A DNA stretch of 64,000 bases from JBKBUF01 sp046290815 (GTDB lineage Bacteria; Bacteroidota; Bacteroidia; Cytophagales; Cytophagaceae), in contig JBKBUF010000025.1 in the NCBI GenBank assembly GCA_046290815.1, positions 1 through 64,000 of the forward strand, written 5' to 3'. Position 1 is the first letter of the stretch, and every line of letters begins with the position of its first letter. The position numbers and the translations under genes are program-made. This document shows, one piece after another, positions 18,389 to 26,551 of this stretch. The notes beneath the pieces are model-generated. The model was not told the DNA's origin and ran no database searches. It saw nothing but the letters and a program-made list of their open reading frames with translations.

Positions 18389-19459
18389 ATGAGCAAGAAT
18401 ATTTCATATATACAACTGTTTGTTATTGCCTTCGTATTATTGATTGTGTTCGGATGCAAAAGATATTCTGAAGACAGCTACATGGGGCCGGTAGTAAGAC
18501 CAGCACCTGATGGATTTTTTGTGCAGGATAATATATTTAAAGCTGATAAGGATGTAGCTGATTTTACTTCTTCCAATCTGATTTTTTCATCTTCCTTTTC
18601 TCATGAGGTAAGCTGGACAATATTAATTAAGGGTTTGAAATCCGGTGCTGTTAAAGAAATAAAAGGAACATCCTCCGGACTTAATGCCTATAACAGCACC
18701 TGGAATGGGAATTCCTCGGGTATATTTTTCTTTCGTAAAGATGAAATCTGTATAGCGGAACTAAGATTCATGGGCTCGGAATTGATTTTAAGAGATACTG
18801 TAGTTATTTCTCATCCCATACTATATGACAGAAAGGAAATCAATGGTGTTAAGCATAATCTGATTGATGATTTTGAAGGTAACGGTGTGCCTATAGCAGC
18901 TGCCTCAAAAGATGCTTATGACAGAAATGTGACAATGACAATGGATACCTTTTCAATGCAAGGGCTGAAAGGATATCGCATGGCCGGTTTTGATCTGAAT
19001 AAAAATAGCTGGAGTGGAGGCATTACACATAATACCCTGCTGGAAATGAAAACGACAGCGAGGGTTCCGGAAACTTCTGACCCGGATAACTTATATGTAA
19101 ACCTTTATGTGTATGGATCAGGAAAACCTAATAGCGCAATTCAAATAAAACTTTATGAAGTAGATAGTGATGATGATTTTAATAAAGTACCATCCTATAC
19201 CTACAGACAAGATGTGAATGATGCCTGGATAATGGATATTCCTGTTACCTGGAAGGGTTGGAAGCTGGTGAGTAAAAAATACAGTCAGTTTACTGTTGCC
19301 AGAGATCCTGCTCTGGGAGGGAATGGCAATAAAATCAAGCAGCCAAACAGGATCACAGGTATGGGTATATCCTTGCTATCACTTCCTGATCCCGGTTCAG
19401 ATACTGAAGTGATCATTGATTATGTAATCCTTACTGAAGGTGGAGTTTTTGTTCCTTAA
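18389..19459 (+). CDS. Lipoprotein A of a paralogous pair, putative surface glycan-binding protein
   Basis: 356 residues. Signal II with lipobox IVFGC (Cys 23), then KRYSEDSYMGP: acidic residues soon after the Cys resemble surface-export signals of Bacteroidetes lipoproteins (inference). An N-terminal Ig-like or sandwich region (~40-145) carries VSWTILIKGLKSGAVKEIKG. A second sandwich (~165-356) ends WKGWKLVSKKY and VIIDYVILTEGG, resembling the jelly-roll fold of carbohydrate-binding modules. The next gene has the same plan (RYRLDDHVGP, VSWEMEIQGLTSGAVKRYNG, WEGWKMHSFKL, INFDFLIITE), so the pair arose by duplication. No catalytic motif. Inference: ligand-binding surface lipoprotein linked to the two barrels upstream. 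Confidence 0.65.
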   Translation: MSKNISYIQLFVIAFVLLIVFGCKRYSEDSYMGPVVRPAPDGFFVQDNIFKADKDVADFTSSNLIFSSSFSHEVSWTILIKGLKSGAVKEIKGTSSGLNAYNSTWNGNSSGIFFFRKDEICIAELRFMGSELILRDTVVISHPILYDRKEINGVKHNLIDDFEGNGVPIAAASKDAYDRNVTMTMDTFSMQGLKGYRMAGFDLNKNSWSGGITHNTLLEMKTTARVPETSDPDNLYVNLYVYGSGKPNSAIQIKLYEVDSDDDFNKVPSYTYRQDVNDAWIMDIPVTWKGWKLVSKKYSQFTVARDPALGGNGNKIKQPNRITGMGISLLSLPDPGSDTEVIIDYVILTEGGVFVP

Positions 19460-19476
19460 TCCAAAAAGATTGTTGT

Positions 19477-20412
19477 ATGAAAATAAGATTTTTAATTCAT
19501 CCGGTTATTTCCCTTGTAATAGCAATTTGCTTTGCAGGCTGCGATCGCTACAGATTAGATGATCATGTGGGACCTGCAATTTGTCCTTCAGGTAAGTTTA
19601 CATATACTAAACCATTTGAGGTGAATCAATCAGAAGTGAATTTCGCTGTCGGTGAAGTAGCTATTATCACTGCATCTTTTAATGAAGTGGTCAGTTGGGA
19701 GATGGAAATTCAAGGTTTGACTTCCGGAGCTGTAAAAAGATATAATGGCAGGTCTTCGGATGTTTTAGTAGAGTGGAAAGGTAAATCTGACGAATATTCT
19801 CCTTTTTTTCAAAATGAATATTGTGAAGTAAAGTTAACACTCGCTTGTCTTAACCCGGTTACCACAAGTGTAAAGGTTGCTCCTAATAATTTCATGAATG
19901 TAGGCAGACTACTTTCAGATTTTGACGGATCCGGAACTGTGACTTTTTCCACTCCACCTTATGGTTTATATCGTGATGCAAGTCAATCGGGAATAAAAAA
20001 TGCCCCGGTAGCATCATCTCCGCAAGGAGGGAATTATTACAGAATTGTAGGACAAGCCGATTCAGCTGTATGGTTTTTTGGTGGGACATGGTGCAATCTA
20101 AATTTTTCATCATTGTCGGTCAAAGATCCTTCAAAGGTTTACTTTAATGTATTTCTCAATAGTAACGGTAAGAAGAACTCTATCATGTCCTTTACCTTCG
20201 TGGAGTCCGGTGCACAAAAAAATTATAATGTAATAGTCGATTGGGAAGGATGGAAAATGCATTCCTTCAAACTGTCGGATGCAGGTGTTACCTCTGTTAA
20301 TGATGTAAAGCAAGTAGATATAGGATTGGGTAGTGCTCCGGATAAAGGTACGTCAGGAGAAATAAATTTTGACTTCCTGATTATTACAGAGAACACACCA
20401 TTTTATGAATAA
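19477..20412 (+). CDS. Lipoprotein B of a paralogous pair, putative surface glycan-binding protein
   Basis: 311 residues. Signal II with lipobox CFAGC (Cys 22) followed by DRYRLDDHVGP. Same two-part plan as the preceding lipoprotein: an Ig-like part with VVSWEMEIQGLTSGAVKRYNG and a C-terminal jelly-roll-like part ending INFDFLIITENTPFYE. Several aromatic residues in the second half (VWFFGGTWCNL) could form a sugar-binding face (inference). Gap to the previous gene is 17 bases and to the next 27. Identity between the two lipoproteins is only patchy, so the duplication is old and the two may bind different ligands. Confidence 0.65.
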   Translation: MKIRFLIHPVISLVIAICFAGCDRYRLDDHVGPAICPSGKFTYTKPFEVNQSEVNFAVGEVAIITASFNEVVSWEMEIQGLTSGAVKRYNGRSSDVLVEWKGKSDEYSPFFQNEYCEVKLTLACLNPVTTSVKVAPNNFMNVGRLLSDFDGSGTVTFSTPPYGLYRDASQSGIKNAPVASSPQGGNYYRIVGQADSAVWFFGGTWCNLNFSSLSVKDPSKVYFNVFLNSNGKKNSIMSFTFVESGAQKNYNVIVDWEGWKMHSFKLSDAGVTSVNDVKQVDIGLGSAPDKGTSGEINFDFLIITENTPFYE

Positions 20413-20439
20413 TGTATGTCAAACTAAAACTAATAAATT

Positions 20440-21339
20440 ATGAAAAGATTAATTTTTACTTTCATCGCTTCTGTTTCAATTGCTGCTGTTACTTTTGCTC
20501 AAACCAATAGTGACCGTAGCGGTAACAAGCCTAATGCAGCAAAGACAGCATTCCAATTTCAATTCAACGGAAATGATCAGGATAATTGTCCTAATCTTAT
20601 TCCATATGACCAGTGGTATATCTCCAATGCTTATACGGTCAACAGCATGGGTGGTGGGAAATTGCAGGTTTCTACAAATGGAACTCAGTTAGGATGGCAC
20701 AGAATAAACCTAAGGTTGTCAGATGCTAATTGTAATCCTATTTCAATTAATCTGAAAGATCATCAGAGTCTGCAGGTAAAATTGACATCAAGTGTTGCTG
20801 TACCTCAATTTATGGTAATGCTTTTTGATCAGAATGAACAGCCTGCTGATGCAAATCCTCCTGTAATGGAATTACAGGTTGGAGAAAATATTTTAAACGT
20901 GACGGATCTAAACTTCGGTAAATGGAACTCCACGGATAAAATTGATTCAACCAAAATAATTTTGTTAGGATTATATTTCCGTAAGTCTTGGGATGATAAT
21001 GATGGTGGAGCATCTCCTTCTGTTGTGGGGACATTTGATGTTGATTATATCAAAATAGGAGATTTTACCACTATTGCTTCTGTTGAAAAACAACTGGTTG
21101 AGTCATCACTGAATGTATATCCGAATCCTGCTAATGGAAATGTTTTTGTGGATTATAATGCATCATCGCAAACAGAGGTAATATTCTCCGATCTTTCCGG
21201 AAAGGTATTGGTGAGAGAGACTAAAAGTTATGGTAGTGGCACAGTTTCTTTTGAAACCGCTACCTTCCCTGCAGGTATGTACCTGGTTACTGTGATCACA
21301 GATAATGGTGCGGTAACCAGAAAAATAAGTCTTCAATAA
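20440..21339 (+). CDS. Small secreted protein with carbohydrate-binding-like domain and T9SS sorting domain
   Basis: 299 residues. Signal peptide 1-20 (AVTFA-Q). Residues ~35-205 form a single beta-sandwich with DVDYIKIGDF near its end, the same closing strand as the preceding lipoproteins and as CBM11-like modules. Residues ~222-299 are a type A T9SS sorting domain (LNVYPNPANGNVFVDY through PAGMYLVTVI). Last gene of the five-gene operon, followed by a long hairpin. Inference: soluble or surface-attached companion of the lipoproteins, sharing their ligand. No catalytic residues were recognised. Confidence 0.7.
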   Translation: MKRLIFTFIASVSIAAVTFAQTNSDRSGNKPNAAKTAFQFQFNGNDQDNCPNLIPYDQWYISNAYTVNSMGGGKLQVSTNGTQLGWHRINLRLSDANCNPISINLKDHQSLQVKLTSSVAVPQFMVMLFDQNEQPADANPPVMELQVGENILNVTDLNFGKWNSTDKIDSTKIILLGLYFRKSWDDNDGGASPSVVGTFDVDYIKIGDFTTIASVEKQLVESSLNVYPNPANGNVFVDYNASSQTEVIFSDLSGKVLVRETKSYGSGTVSFETATFPAGMYLVTVITDNGAVTRKISLQ

Positions 21340-21341
21340 AT

Positions 21342-21437
21342 AAAAGAAACAGGTTCCGGTTCCACTTCATATGTAATTTGGTTTAATATGTAGTTTTATT
21401 TGTGATTTTCCCCCACGGAACCGGGCCTGTTTCTTTT
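21342..21437 (+). terminator. Long two-part hairpin at the 3' end of the beta-barrel operon
   Basis: AAAAGAAACAGG (21342-21353) pairs perfectly with CCTGTTTCTTTT (21426-21437), and CCGGTTCC (21356-21363) with GGAACCGG (21417-21424), separated by a small bulge. The loop is about 53 bases. It starts 3 bases after the stop of the last operon gene. The T's fall in the distal arm, so termination is plausible but the shape is atypical. Confidence 0.55.
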
Positions 21438-21505
21438 AAAAATTCCTTAATGCCTGATAGTATTTAATTTATTTTAGCTATATTAATTGTGATATTTATT
21501 TTCTC

Positions 21506-23416
21506 ATGCAGATTTCCGGTTATAGTTGGAAGTTTCTGGTTTTATTCCTTTTAGTCATCCATGTTTCTTATGGAAGAGATATAATAATTATTACCGGAGA
21601 AACCGAGGAGGTTCAGGTTCCTAAAGAATCCGTTGAAATTTTTGAAGATATAAACAAGCAATATTCATATGCGGAGATTTCGGATACCGCATTTCGTCAT
21701 AACTTTACCAAGTTTTCCGCAACAGAATTCTCTCATGAAATCAGCTTTTTTAATGAAAGAAATTCAGTTTTTTGGCTGAAGTTTAAAATTAAAGACCTGA
21801 CTTCTTTGTATAAGAAATGGGTTTTGCAGGCTCCTCTGCATAGTGAATATATGGAAATATATATTCCTACAGGCGATGGTAAAATTATTAAAAGTACCGC
21901 AGGTCAAAGTGTTCCTTTCCCGGTAAGACCTTATAAGATCAGAGCTCTTGCCTTTGATCTTCCTCCGATAAAAAATCAGGAGTATGAAGTATATTTAAAA
22001 TTTTACTCTAAAACTCACCTTCATTTTTTCTTTTTAATTGCAGATCAATCCAGGTACACTGAAGTACTTGGGAAAACAAATTATTTCTTAGGAATCATCT
22101 ATGGAGTGCTATTTCTTATGGCATTGTATAATTTCATTTTATACCTTTCTATAAGAGATAGAATGTATATATACTATGTTATTTACACTTTATGCTCAGC
22201 TTTTTTTATTTCATGGAAAGACGGATTCGGCTTTCAGATATTTTGGCCTGAAACTCCAGTTTTAAATCTATACCATCACAAGACCGGCTTGTTTTTGCTG
22301 TTGATGGCATTTACTCTGTATGCTCATCAGTTTCTTGATTTAAAGAAGAAGCATCAGAGATTACATAAGGTTGGTATCGCGCTTTCATCTGTTAATGTTC
22401 TGTATTTTCTTTTTATAAGTTTTGATGAAAGCCATTTTGATCCCTTGCCGATTCCTTATTTGCTGAATTTCCTTTTTTACTACGGCATGGTAATCTATTA
22501 TTTGACTAAAGGTTATAAGCCTTCCAGATATCTGATACTTGGTTTTTCATTTTTGTTAATGGCTTTAATTATTATAAAGCTAAGATATATGGAGCTGATG
22601 GAATGGAACTGGTTTGTGGAATATGTTTTGAATTATGCAGTGGTGGTAGAAGCAGTTTCTATGTCTCTTGCTATCAGAGATAAAATTGTACACTTAAGAG
22701 AAGAAAAGGAAAAGGCACAGAAAGAAAAAGAACATGCGCAAGAAGTAATGATTGCGCAATTAAAAGAAAATGAAAAGTTAAAGGACAAAGTAAATAAGGA
22801 ACTGGAACAGAAAGTTAGGGAGAGGACTTTGGAGCTTCAGAGAAATATGGAAGAGTTAAGTGTAGCCAAAGAAAAACTGGCAATTGCTTACGAAGAACTG
22901 GGAAAGATGAGTGTCAAACTGGATCTTGACAATTGGGATTTGAAAAATAAAATTAAAGAAGAAAGGCAGGAAAGGATTACATCCGACCTGGTTTCATATA
23001 ATAAATTTATTGAGATATTTCCGGATGAATTTTCATGCATGAAATTCATATACAATAAGAAATGGGGAGAAGAAGGTGCGAACTATGAATGTAAAAGGTG
23101 TGGAAATCATAAATACCAGGAGCTGAAGACCATGAAGTTTGCCAAGAAATGCACAAAATGCAATTATATAGAAACCGTTACAGCTAATACTCTTTTTCAT
23201 AGGGTTAAATTTGAGATGAATAAGGCCTTTTATATAGCCTATGTTACTTCACGCTCCACTTCAGTTTCAGTAACAGATCTATCCAAAGAAATGGCGTTGA
23301 GAACCAACACCTGCTGGAAATTTAAGAAAAGAGTGGAAGATGTGATAGAATCTGTTAAAAACAGAACCAAATCACAGGAAAATCCTAATTGGGAGTCCAT
23401 TATCCTTGAGTCCTGA
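21506..23416 (+). CDS. 7TM-DISM receptor with coiled coil and C-terminal transposase-type zinc-ribbon domain
   Basis: 636 residues. Signal peptide 1-23. Residues ~40-180 are a 7TMR-DISM extracellular sandwich. Residues ~190-395 hold seven transmembrane helices (FLGIIYGVLFLMALYNFILY is the typical first). Residues ~396-490 are a charged coiled coil (KVRERTLELQRNMEEL), as precedes kinase domains in this family. Instead of a histidine kinase or GGDEF domain, residues ~500-620 match the N-terminal zinc-ribbon/DNA-binding part of IS1595/ISXO2 transposases: C529xxC532 and C549xxC552, then TVTANTLFHRVKFEMNKAFYIAY. There is no DDE nuclease core. Inference: a membrane sensor whose cytoplasmic output is a domesticated DNA- or protein-binding zinc ribbon. 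It stands between the glycan-binding operon and the chitinases. Confidence 0.8.
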   Translation: MQISGYSWKFLVLFLLVIHVSYGRDIIIITGETEEVQVPKESVEIFEDINKQYSYAEISDTAFRHNFTKFSATEFSHEISFFNERNSVFWLKFKIKDLTSLYKKWVLQAPLHSEYMEIYIPTGDGKIIKSTAGQSVPFPVRPYKIRALAFDLPPIKNQEYEVYLKFYSKTHLHFFFLIADQSRYTEVLGKTNYFLGIIYGVLFLMALYNFILYLSIRDRMYIYYVIYTLCSAFFISWKDGFGFQIFWPETPVLNLYHHKTGLFLLLMAFTLYAHQFLDLKKKHQRLHKVGIALSSVNVLYFLFISFDESHFDPLPIPYLLNFLFYYGMVIYYLTKGYKPSRYLILGFSFLLMALIIIKLRYMELMEWNWFVEYVLNYAVVVEAVSMSLAIRDKIVHLREEKEKAQKEKEHAQEVMIAQLKENEKLKDKVNKELEQKVRERTLELQRNMEELSVAKEKLAIAYEELGKMSVKLDLDNWDLKNKIKEERQERITSDLVSYNKFIEIFPDEFSCMKFIYNKKWGEEGANYECKRCGNHKYQELKTMKFAKKCTKCNYIETVTANTLFHRVKFEMNKAFYIAYVTSRSTSVSVTDLSKEMALRTNTCWKFKKRVEDVIESVKNRTKSQENPNWESIILES

Positions 23417-23417
23417 A

Positions 23418-23447
23418 CACCCTGTCAGGGTCCACCCTGACAGGGTG
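23418..23447. repeat. REP-like double palindrome (CCCTGWCAGGG twice)
   Basis: Two copies of an 11-base palindrome, CCCTGTCAGGG (23420-23430) and CCCTGACAGGG (23435-23445), together form a perfect 14-bp inverted repeat (23418-23431 with 23434-23447) around a 2-base centre. It begins two bases after the receptor gene's stop. There is no T run. Such GC-rich palindromes in an AT-rich intergenic region resemble REP elements. Confidence 0.65.
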
Positions 23448-23659
23448 GGGGTGATAGTTATGATTCCGATAAATTTCAACACAAACAAGCCTGATATGCC
23501 CTCTGATCCTTAAATTTTGTAGTTATAAATGTGATATAAATAATCTCAATATTTCTCCGATTTTTAAAGGTTTTGTCATCTTTTTTATAAAATAAATCCA
23601 CTTCCTGCTTTTTTTCTTTTATAATTCTTTAGGTCGGGCGAAACTAAAATCCAAGGATT

Positions 23660-25201
23660 ATGAAAAAGAGCTGTATACTAATTTTGATTGTTCTGCTTTT
23701 CAATGTGGACGGGAATTCGCAGAAAATAGTGGGGTATTTTCCTTCTTACAGGGATTATCTGGTGAATAATGTAGAGTTTAATAAAATGACGGATGTGATT
23801 TTTGCCTTTTTAAACTTTAATCCCAATACCGGAGCTTTGGATTTATCAAACGAAGCGCAGCTTAATAATTTGATTACAAGGGCCAAAGCTGTTAACCCTT
23901 CTATCCGGATTCATATTTCTACCGGAGGGGGTGCTTTTGGAATTGCAGGTTTTAACACACTAACGTCCAATAATACAGCTAGAGCCAACTTTGTAAATAA
24001 TATAGCCAATTATATTCAAACCCGTAACCTGGATGGTTGGGACCTGGATTGGGAGCATCCCTCCACAAATACAGAAAAAGACAGGCACCAGCAATTGCTG
24101 CAGGAAATGCGTGTAGCCATTAATGCAAAACAGGCAGCAATGTGCAAAAAGCTGGATATATCAATTGCAGTTTCGGGAGATTTACCTTGGGCTTCTACAT
24201 TGATTAATCTTGCAAGTATAAATTCGGTAGATTATATAATTATTATGGCTTATGATAGCCCTTCTTATGCAAATCATTCCCCTTTTGTACTAGCAGAAAA
24301 TGCAATCAATGGATGGAATGCATGGGGTGTCCCTTATAATAAAATGTTACTGGCGGTTCCCTTCTATGGTTGGAATATTGACAGAAGTGTAGCCCAGGTT
24401 TATTCTACAATCGCCAACCCTGCTCCGGCAACTGTTTTTAATTCAACTACTGATGTTTACAACGGTCAGTATTATAATGCTGCAGCAACATTGAGGGCAA
24501 AAGTAGATCTGTCAATGAGAGCTAGTCAGAAAACCTTAGGTATCGCTATATGGGAACTTGGTCAGGATCGTGCAGGACAAACCTATTCGCTACTCGATGC
24601 AATTTATCAAAGGTTTAATTCTGTTTATGGACTAAGCGGTCAACCGGGTAACCCTTGTACTCTCCCTGTCAATTTTACTGATTTTACACTTCAGAATATT
24701 GAAAATGGACTAAGGTTAAAATGGTCAGTAACCGGTGACTCTGATAAGTCAAGTTATAAAGTTGAAAGAAGTTACGATGGCAATAATTTTCAAATCATCG
24801 GTTCGGTGCAGGGAAAATATTCTGCAGATAAAAAATCCGAATATGTATTTACCGATTATAGTCCTTTTGCAGGAGTCGTATACTATCGAATTAAACAGGT
24901 GAGCCAGGATGGGGGAATAGTTTACTCAGATACCAGAAGTATAACAGTAAGCGGGATCAACTATATTATTTATCCTAATCCTGCCAGGGGAGTCATTTCA
25001 CTTGAATGTTCAGATAAAATCCCCGGTAAGGTGAGATTGTTTTTATTTAACCATACCTCGTTAGTATGGTCCGGAATTTCAGAATCAGGTGCCGGACCTT
25101 ATCGGATTGATTTCGGTGATTTACCTGCCGGTGTATATTTTTTAATTATGGAATCCGAGTATGGAGTACATAAAGAGAAAATTTTTATTGAAGCAAATTA
25201 A
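23660..25201 (+). CDS. GH18 chitinase with T9SS sorting domain
   Basis: 513 residues. Signal peptide 1-20 (GNS-Q). GH18 barrel at ~22-325: STGGG at 87-91 and the catalytic motif D125-G-W-D128-L-D130-W-E132, E132 being the proton donor; IIIMAYDSP supplies the conserved Tyr/Asp on strand 6. Residues ~335-425 are a fibronectin-like or sandwich linker (LKWSVTGDSDKSSYKVERS). Residues ~433-513 are a type A T9SS sorting domain (IYPNPARGVIS through PAGVYFLIM). Known: GH18 enzymes hydrolyse chitin by substrate-assisted catalysis. Inference: extracellular or surface endo-chitinase. First gene of a co-directional run with the second GH18 and two GH16 genes; gap to the next gene is 30 bases. Confidence 0.92.
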   Translation: MKKSCILILIVLLFNVDGNSQKIVGYFPSYRDYLVNNVEFNKMTDVIFAFLNFNPNTGALDLSNEAQLNNLITRAKAVNPSIRIHISTGGGAFGIAGFNTLTSNNTARANFVNNIANYIQTRNLDGWDLDWEHPSTNTEKDRHQQLLQEMRVAINAKQAAMCKKLDISIAVSGDLPWASTLINLASINSVDYIIIMAYDSPSYANHSPFVLAENAINGWNAWGVPYNKMLLAVPFYGWNIDRSVAQVYSTIANPAPATVFNSTTDVYNGQYYNAAATLRAKVDLSMRASQKTLGIAIWELGQDRAGQTYSLLDAIYQRFNSVYGLSGQPGNPCTLPVNFTDFTLQNIENGLRLKWSVTGDSDKSSYKVERSYDGNNFQIIGSVQGKYSADKKSEYVFTDYSPFAGVVYYRIKQVSQDGGIVYSDTRSITVSGINYIIYPNPARGVISLECSDKIPGKVRLFLFNHTSLVWSGISESGAGPYRIDFGDLPAGVYFLIMESEYGVHKEKIFIEAN

Positions 25202-25231
25202 CGAAGAAAATTTAATATTAATACAAACATA

Positions 25232-26533
25232 ATGACTATGATACTAAAGCACTTTTTCAGAATAACCGCCTCTATACTGACGATTTTATTCACTTTCCAT
25301 CTTGCTATTGTTATTGCACAACCGGGAAAAGAAATGAAAACAGATACACTAAAACCGGTGCAGGTGGTTGCAAAACAAAAAGAAATTGTAGGGTACTATC
25401 CCAATTGGCGTTTGTATAACAGGCAAGGTATGGTGAAGCCTGAAAATATAGATTTTTCTAAATACACCATCATAAATTACTCATTCTTTAAGCCCAATGA
25501 AAAAGGAGAGATATTAAGCAGTGATCCAATAACAGATAAGGTATTATTAGAACAAAGTCCCACTATAGTAGAATTGGCGCACATCAAAGGAACTAAGGTA
25601 GTGGTTTCTGTAGGAGGTTGGACATTCTCCGATCAGTTCCCTGGTATCGCTGCCGATCCGGTGAAAAGAGCAAAGTTCGGACAAGAGTGTGTTAGGCTTT
25701 TGAGGCAGTATAATCTGGATGGTATAGATATTGACTGGGAGCATCCTGGTTATGAAGGACACAATGGTACACCGCAGGATAAACAAAATTTTACATTGCT
25801 GATGCAAGCCATAAGAGACTCTATAGATGCTTATGGAAGGAAAATTAATTATCGTTTTCTTTTAACCGGTGCGTTCGGAACCTATGATGACGTAATGAAT
25901 ATGATAGAGTGGGATAAAGTTGTACCTATAATGGATTTCATACATATGATGACTTATGACTTTAATGGTCCATGGTCTTCAGATGCAAATCACAACAGTC
26001 CATTGTTTCCGCCAAAAAGCGGACTGCCCAACAGCGTTGACTGGGTTTTTAAAAGGATGACAGAAAAACATAATGTCCCATTGGAGAAACTGACTATGGG
26101 TATGGCATTCTATGGAAGATCAGTATTGTTTCCTAAAAAAGATGCTGAAATTTATAAGGAGAATACCAAGCTGGTCGATACCATAACCTGGCCATTGTTC
26201 GAAGGGACGCCGCAGTATTACAGCATTCTGGCAGACATGAATAAGTTCGACAAATACTGGGATGATGCTGCTCAGGTTCCATATTTGATCAAGAAAGACA
26301 AAACATGTTTCCTTTCTTATGACGACGAGAAATCTATCAGGCTTAAAGCAGAACATATCATGCAGAATAATCTGGCGGGTGTGATAATATGGGAAATCAC
26401 CGGAGATTATCTAGAAACATCGCCAGGGTCTGCAATTGTCGGTAAGACTCCGCTGATTGATACCGTCAATGAAGTTTTTAAAACCAACCGAAAGCGTCAG
26501 AAAATAAAACGACCAACAGAAAAAGTAAAATAA
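25232..26533 (+). CDS. GH18 chitinase, without T9SS domain
   Basis: 433 residues. Hydrophobic signal at ~5-29 ending VIAQ-P (ATG 25232; a second ATG two codons later is equally possible). GH18 barrel at ~50-410: SVGGW at 126-130 and catalytic D163-G-I-D166-I-D168-W-E170; MMTYDFNGPW fits the strand-6 motif; the closing VIIWEITGD is typical of processive-type chitinases. The chain ends in a strongly basic tail (KRQKIKRPTEKVK) rather than a sorting domain, so it probably stays in the periplasm or binds the envelope (inference). It would then cut oligomers brought in after the T9SS-secreted chitinase. It is not a close duplicate of its neighbour. Confidence 0.92.
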   Translation: MTMILKHFFRITASILTILFTFHLAIVIAQPGKEMKTDTLKPVQVVAKQKEIVGYYPNWRLYNRQGMVKPENIDFSKYTIINYSFFKPNEKGEILSSDPITDKVLLEQSPTIVELAHIKGTKVVVSVGGWTFSDQFPGIAADPVKRAKFGQECVRLLRQYNLDGIDIDWEHPGYEGHNGTPQDKQNFTLLMQAIRDSIDAYGRKINYRFLLTGAFGTYDDVMNMIEWDKVVPIMDFIHMMTYDFNGPWSSDANHNSPLFPPKSGLPNSVDWVFKRMTEKHNVPLEKLTMGMAFYGRSVLFPKKDAEIYKENTKLVDTITWPLFEGTPQYYSILADMNKFDKYWDDAAQVPYLIKKDKTCFLSYDDEKSIRLKAEHIMQNNLAGVIIWEITGDYLETSPGSAIVGKTPLIDTVNEVFKTNRKRQKIKRPTEKVK

Positions 26534-26551
26534 ATTTTTTAAACGAAACAC

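Noticed and set aside
22990..23416. Active IS1595-type insertion sequence at the receptor's 3' end
   Set aside because: Only the zinc-ribbon part is present, there is no DDE domain, no flanking inverted repeats or target duplication were seen, and the frame is continuous with the receptor.
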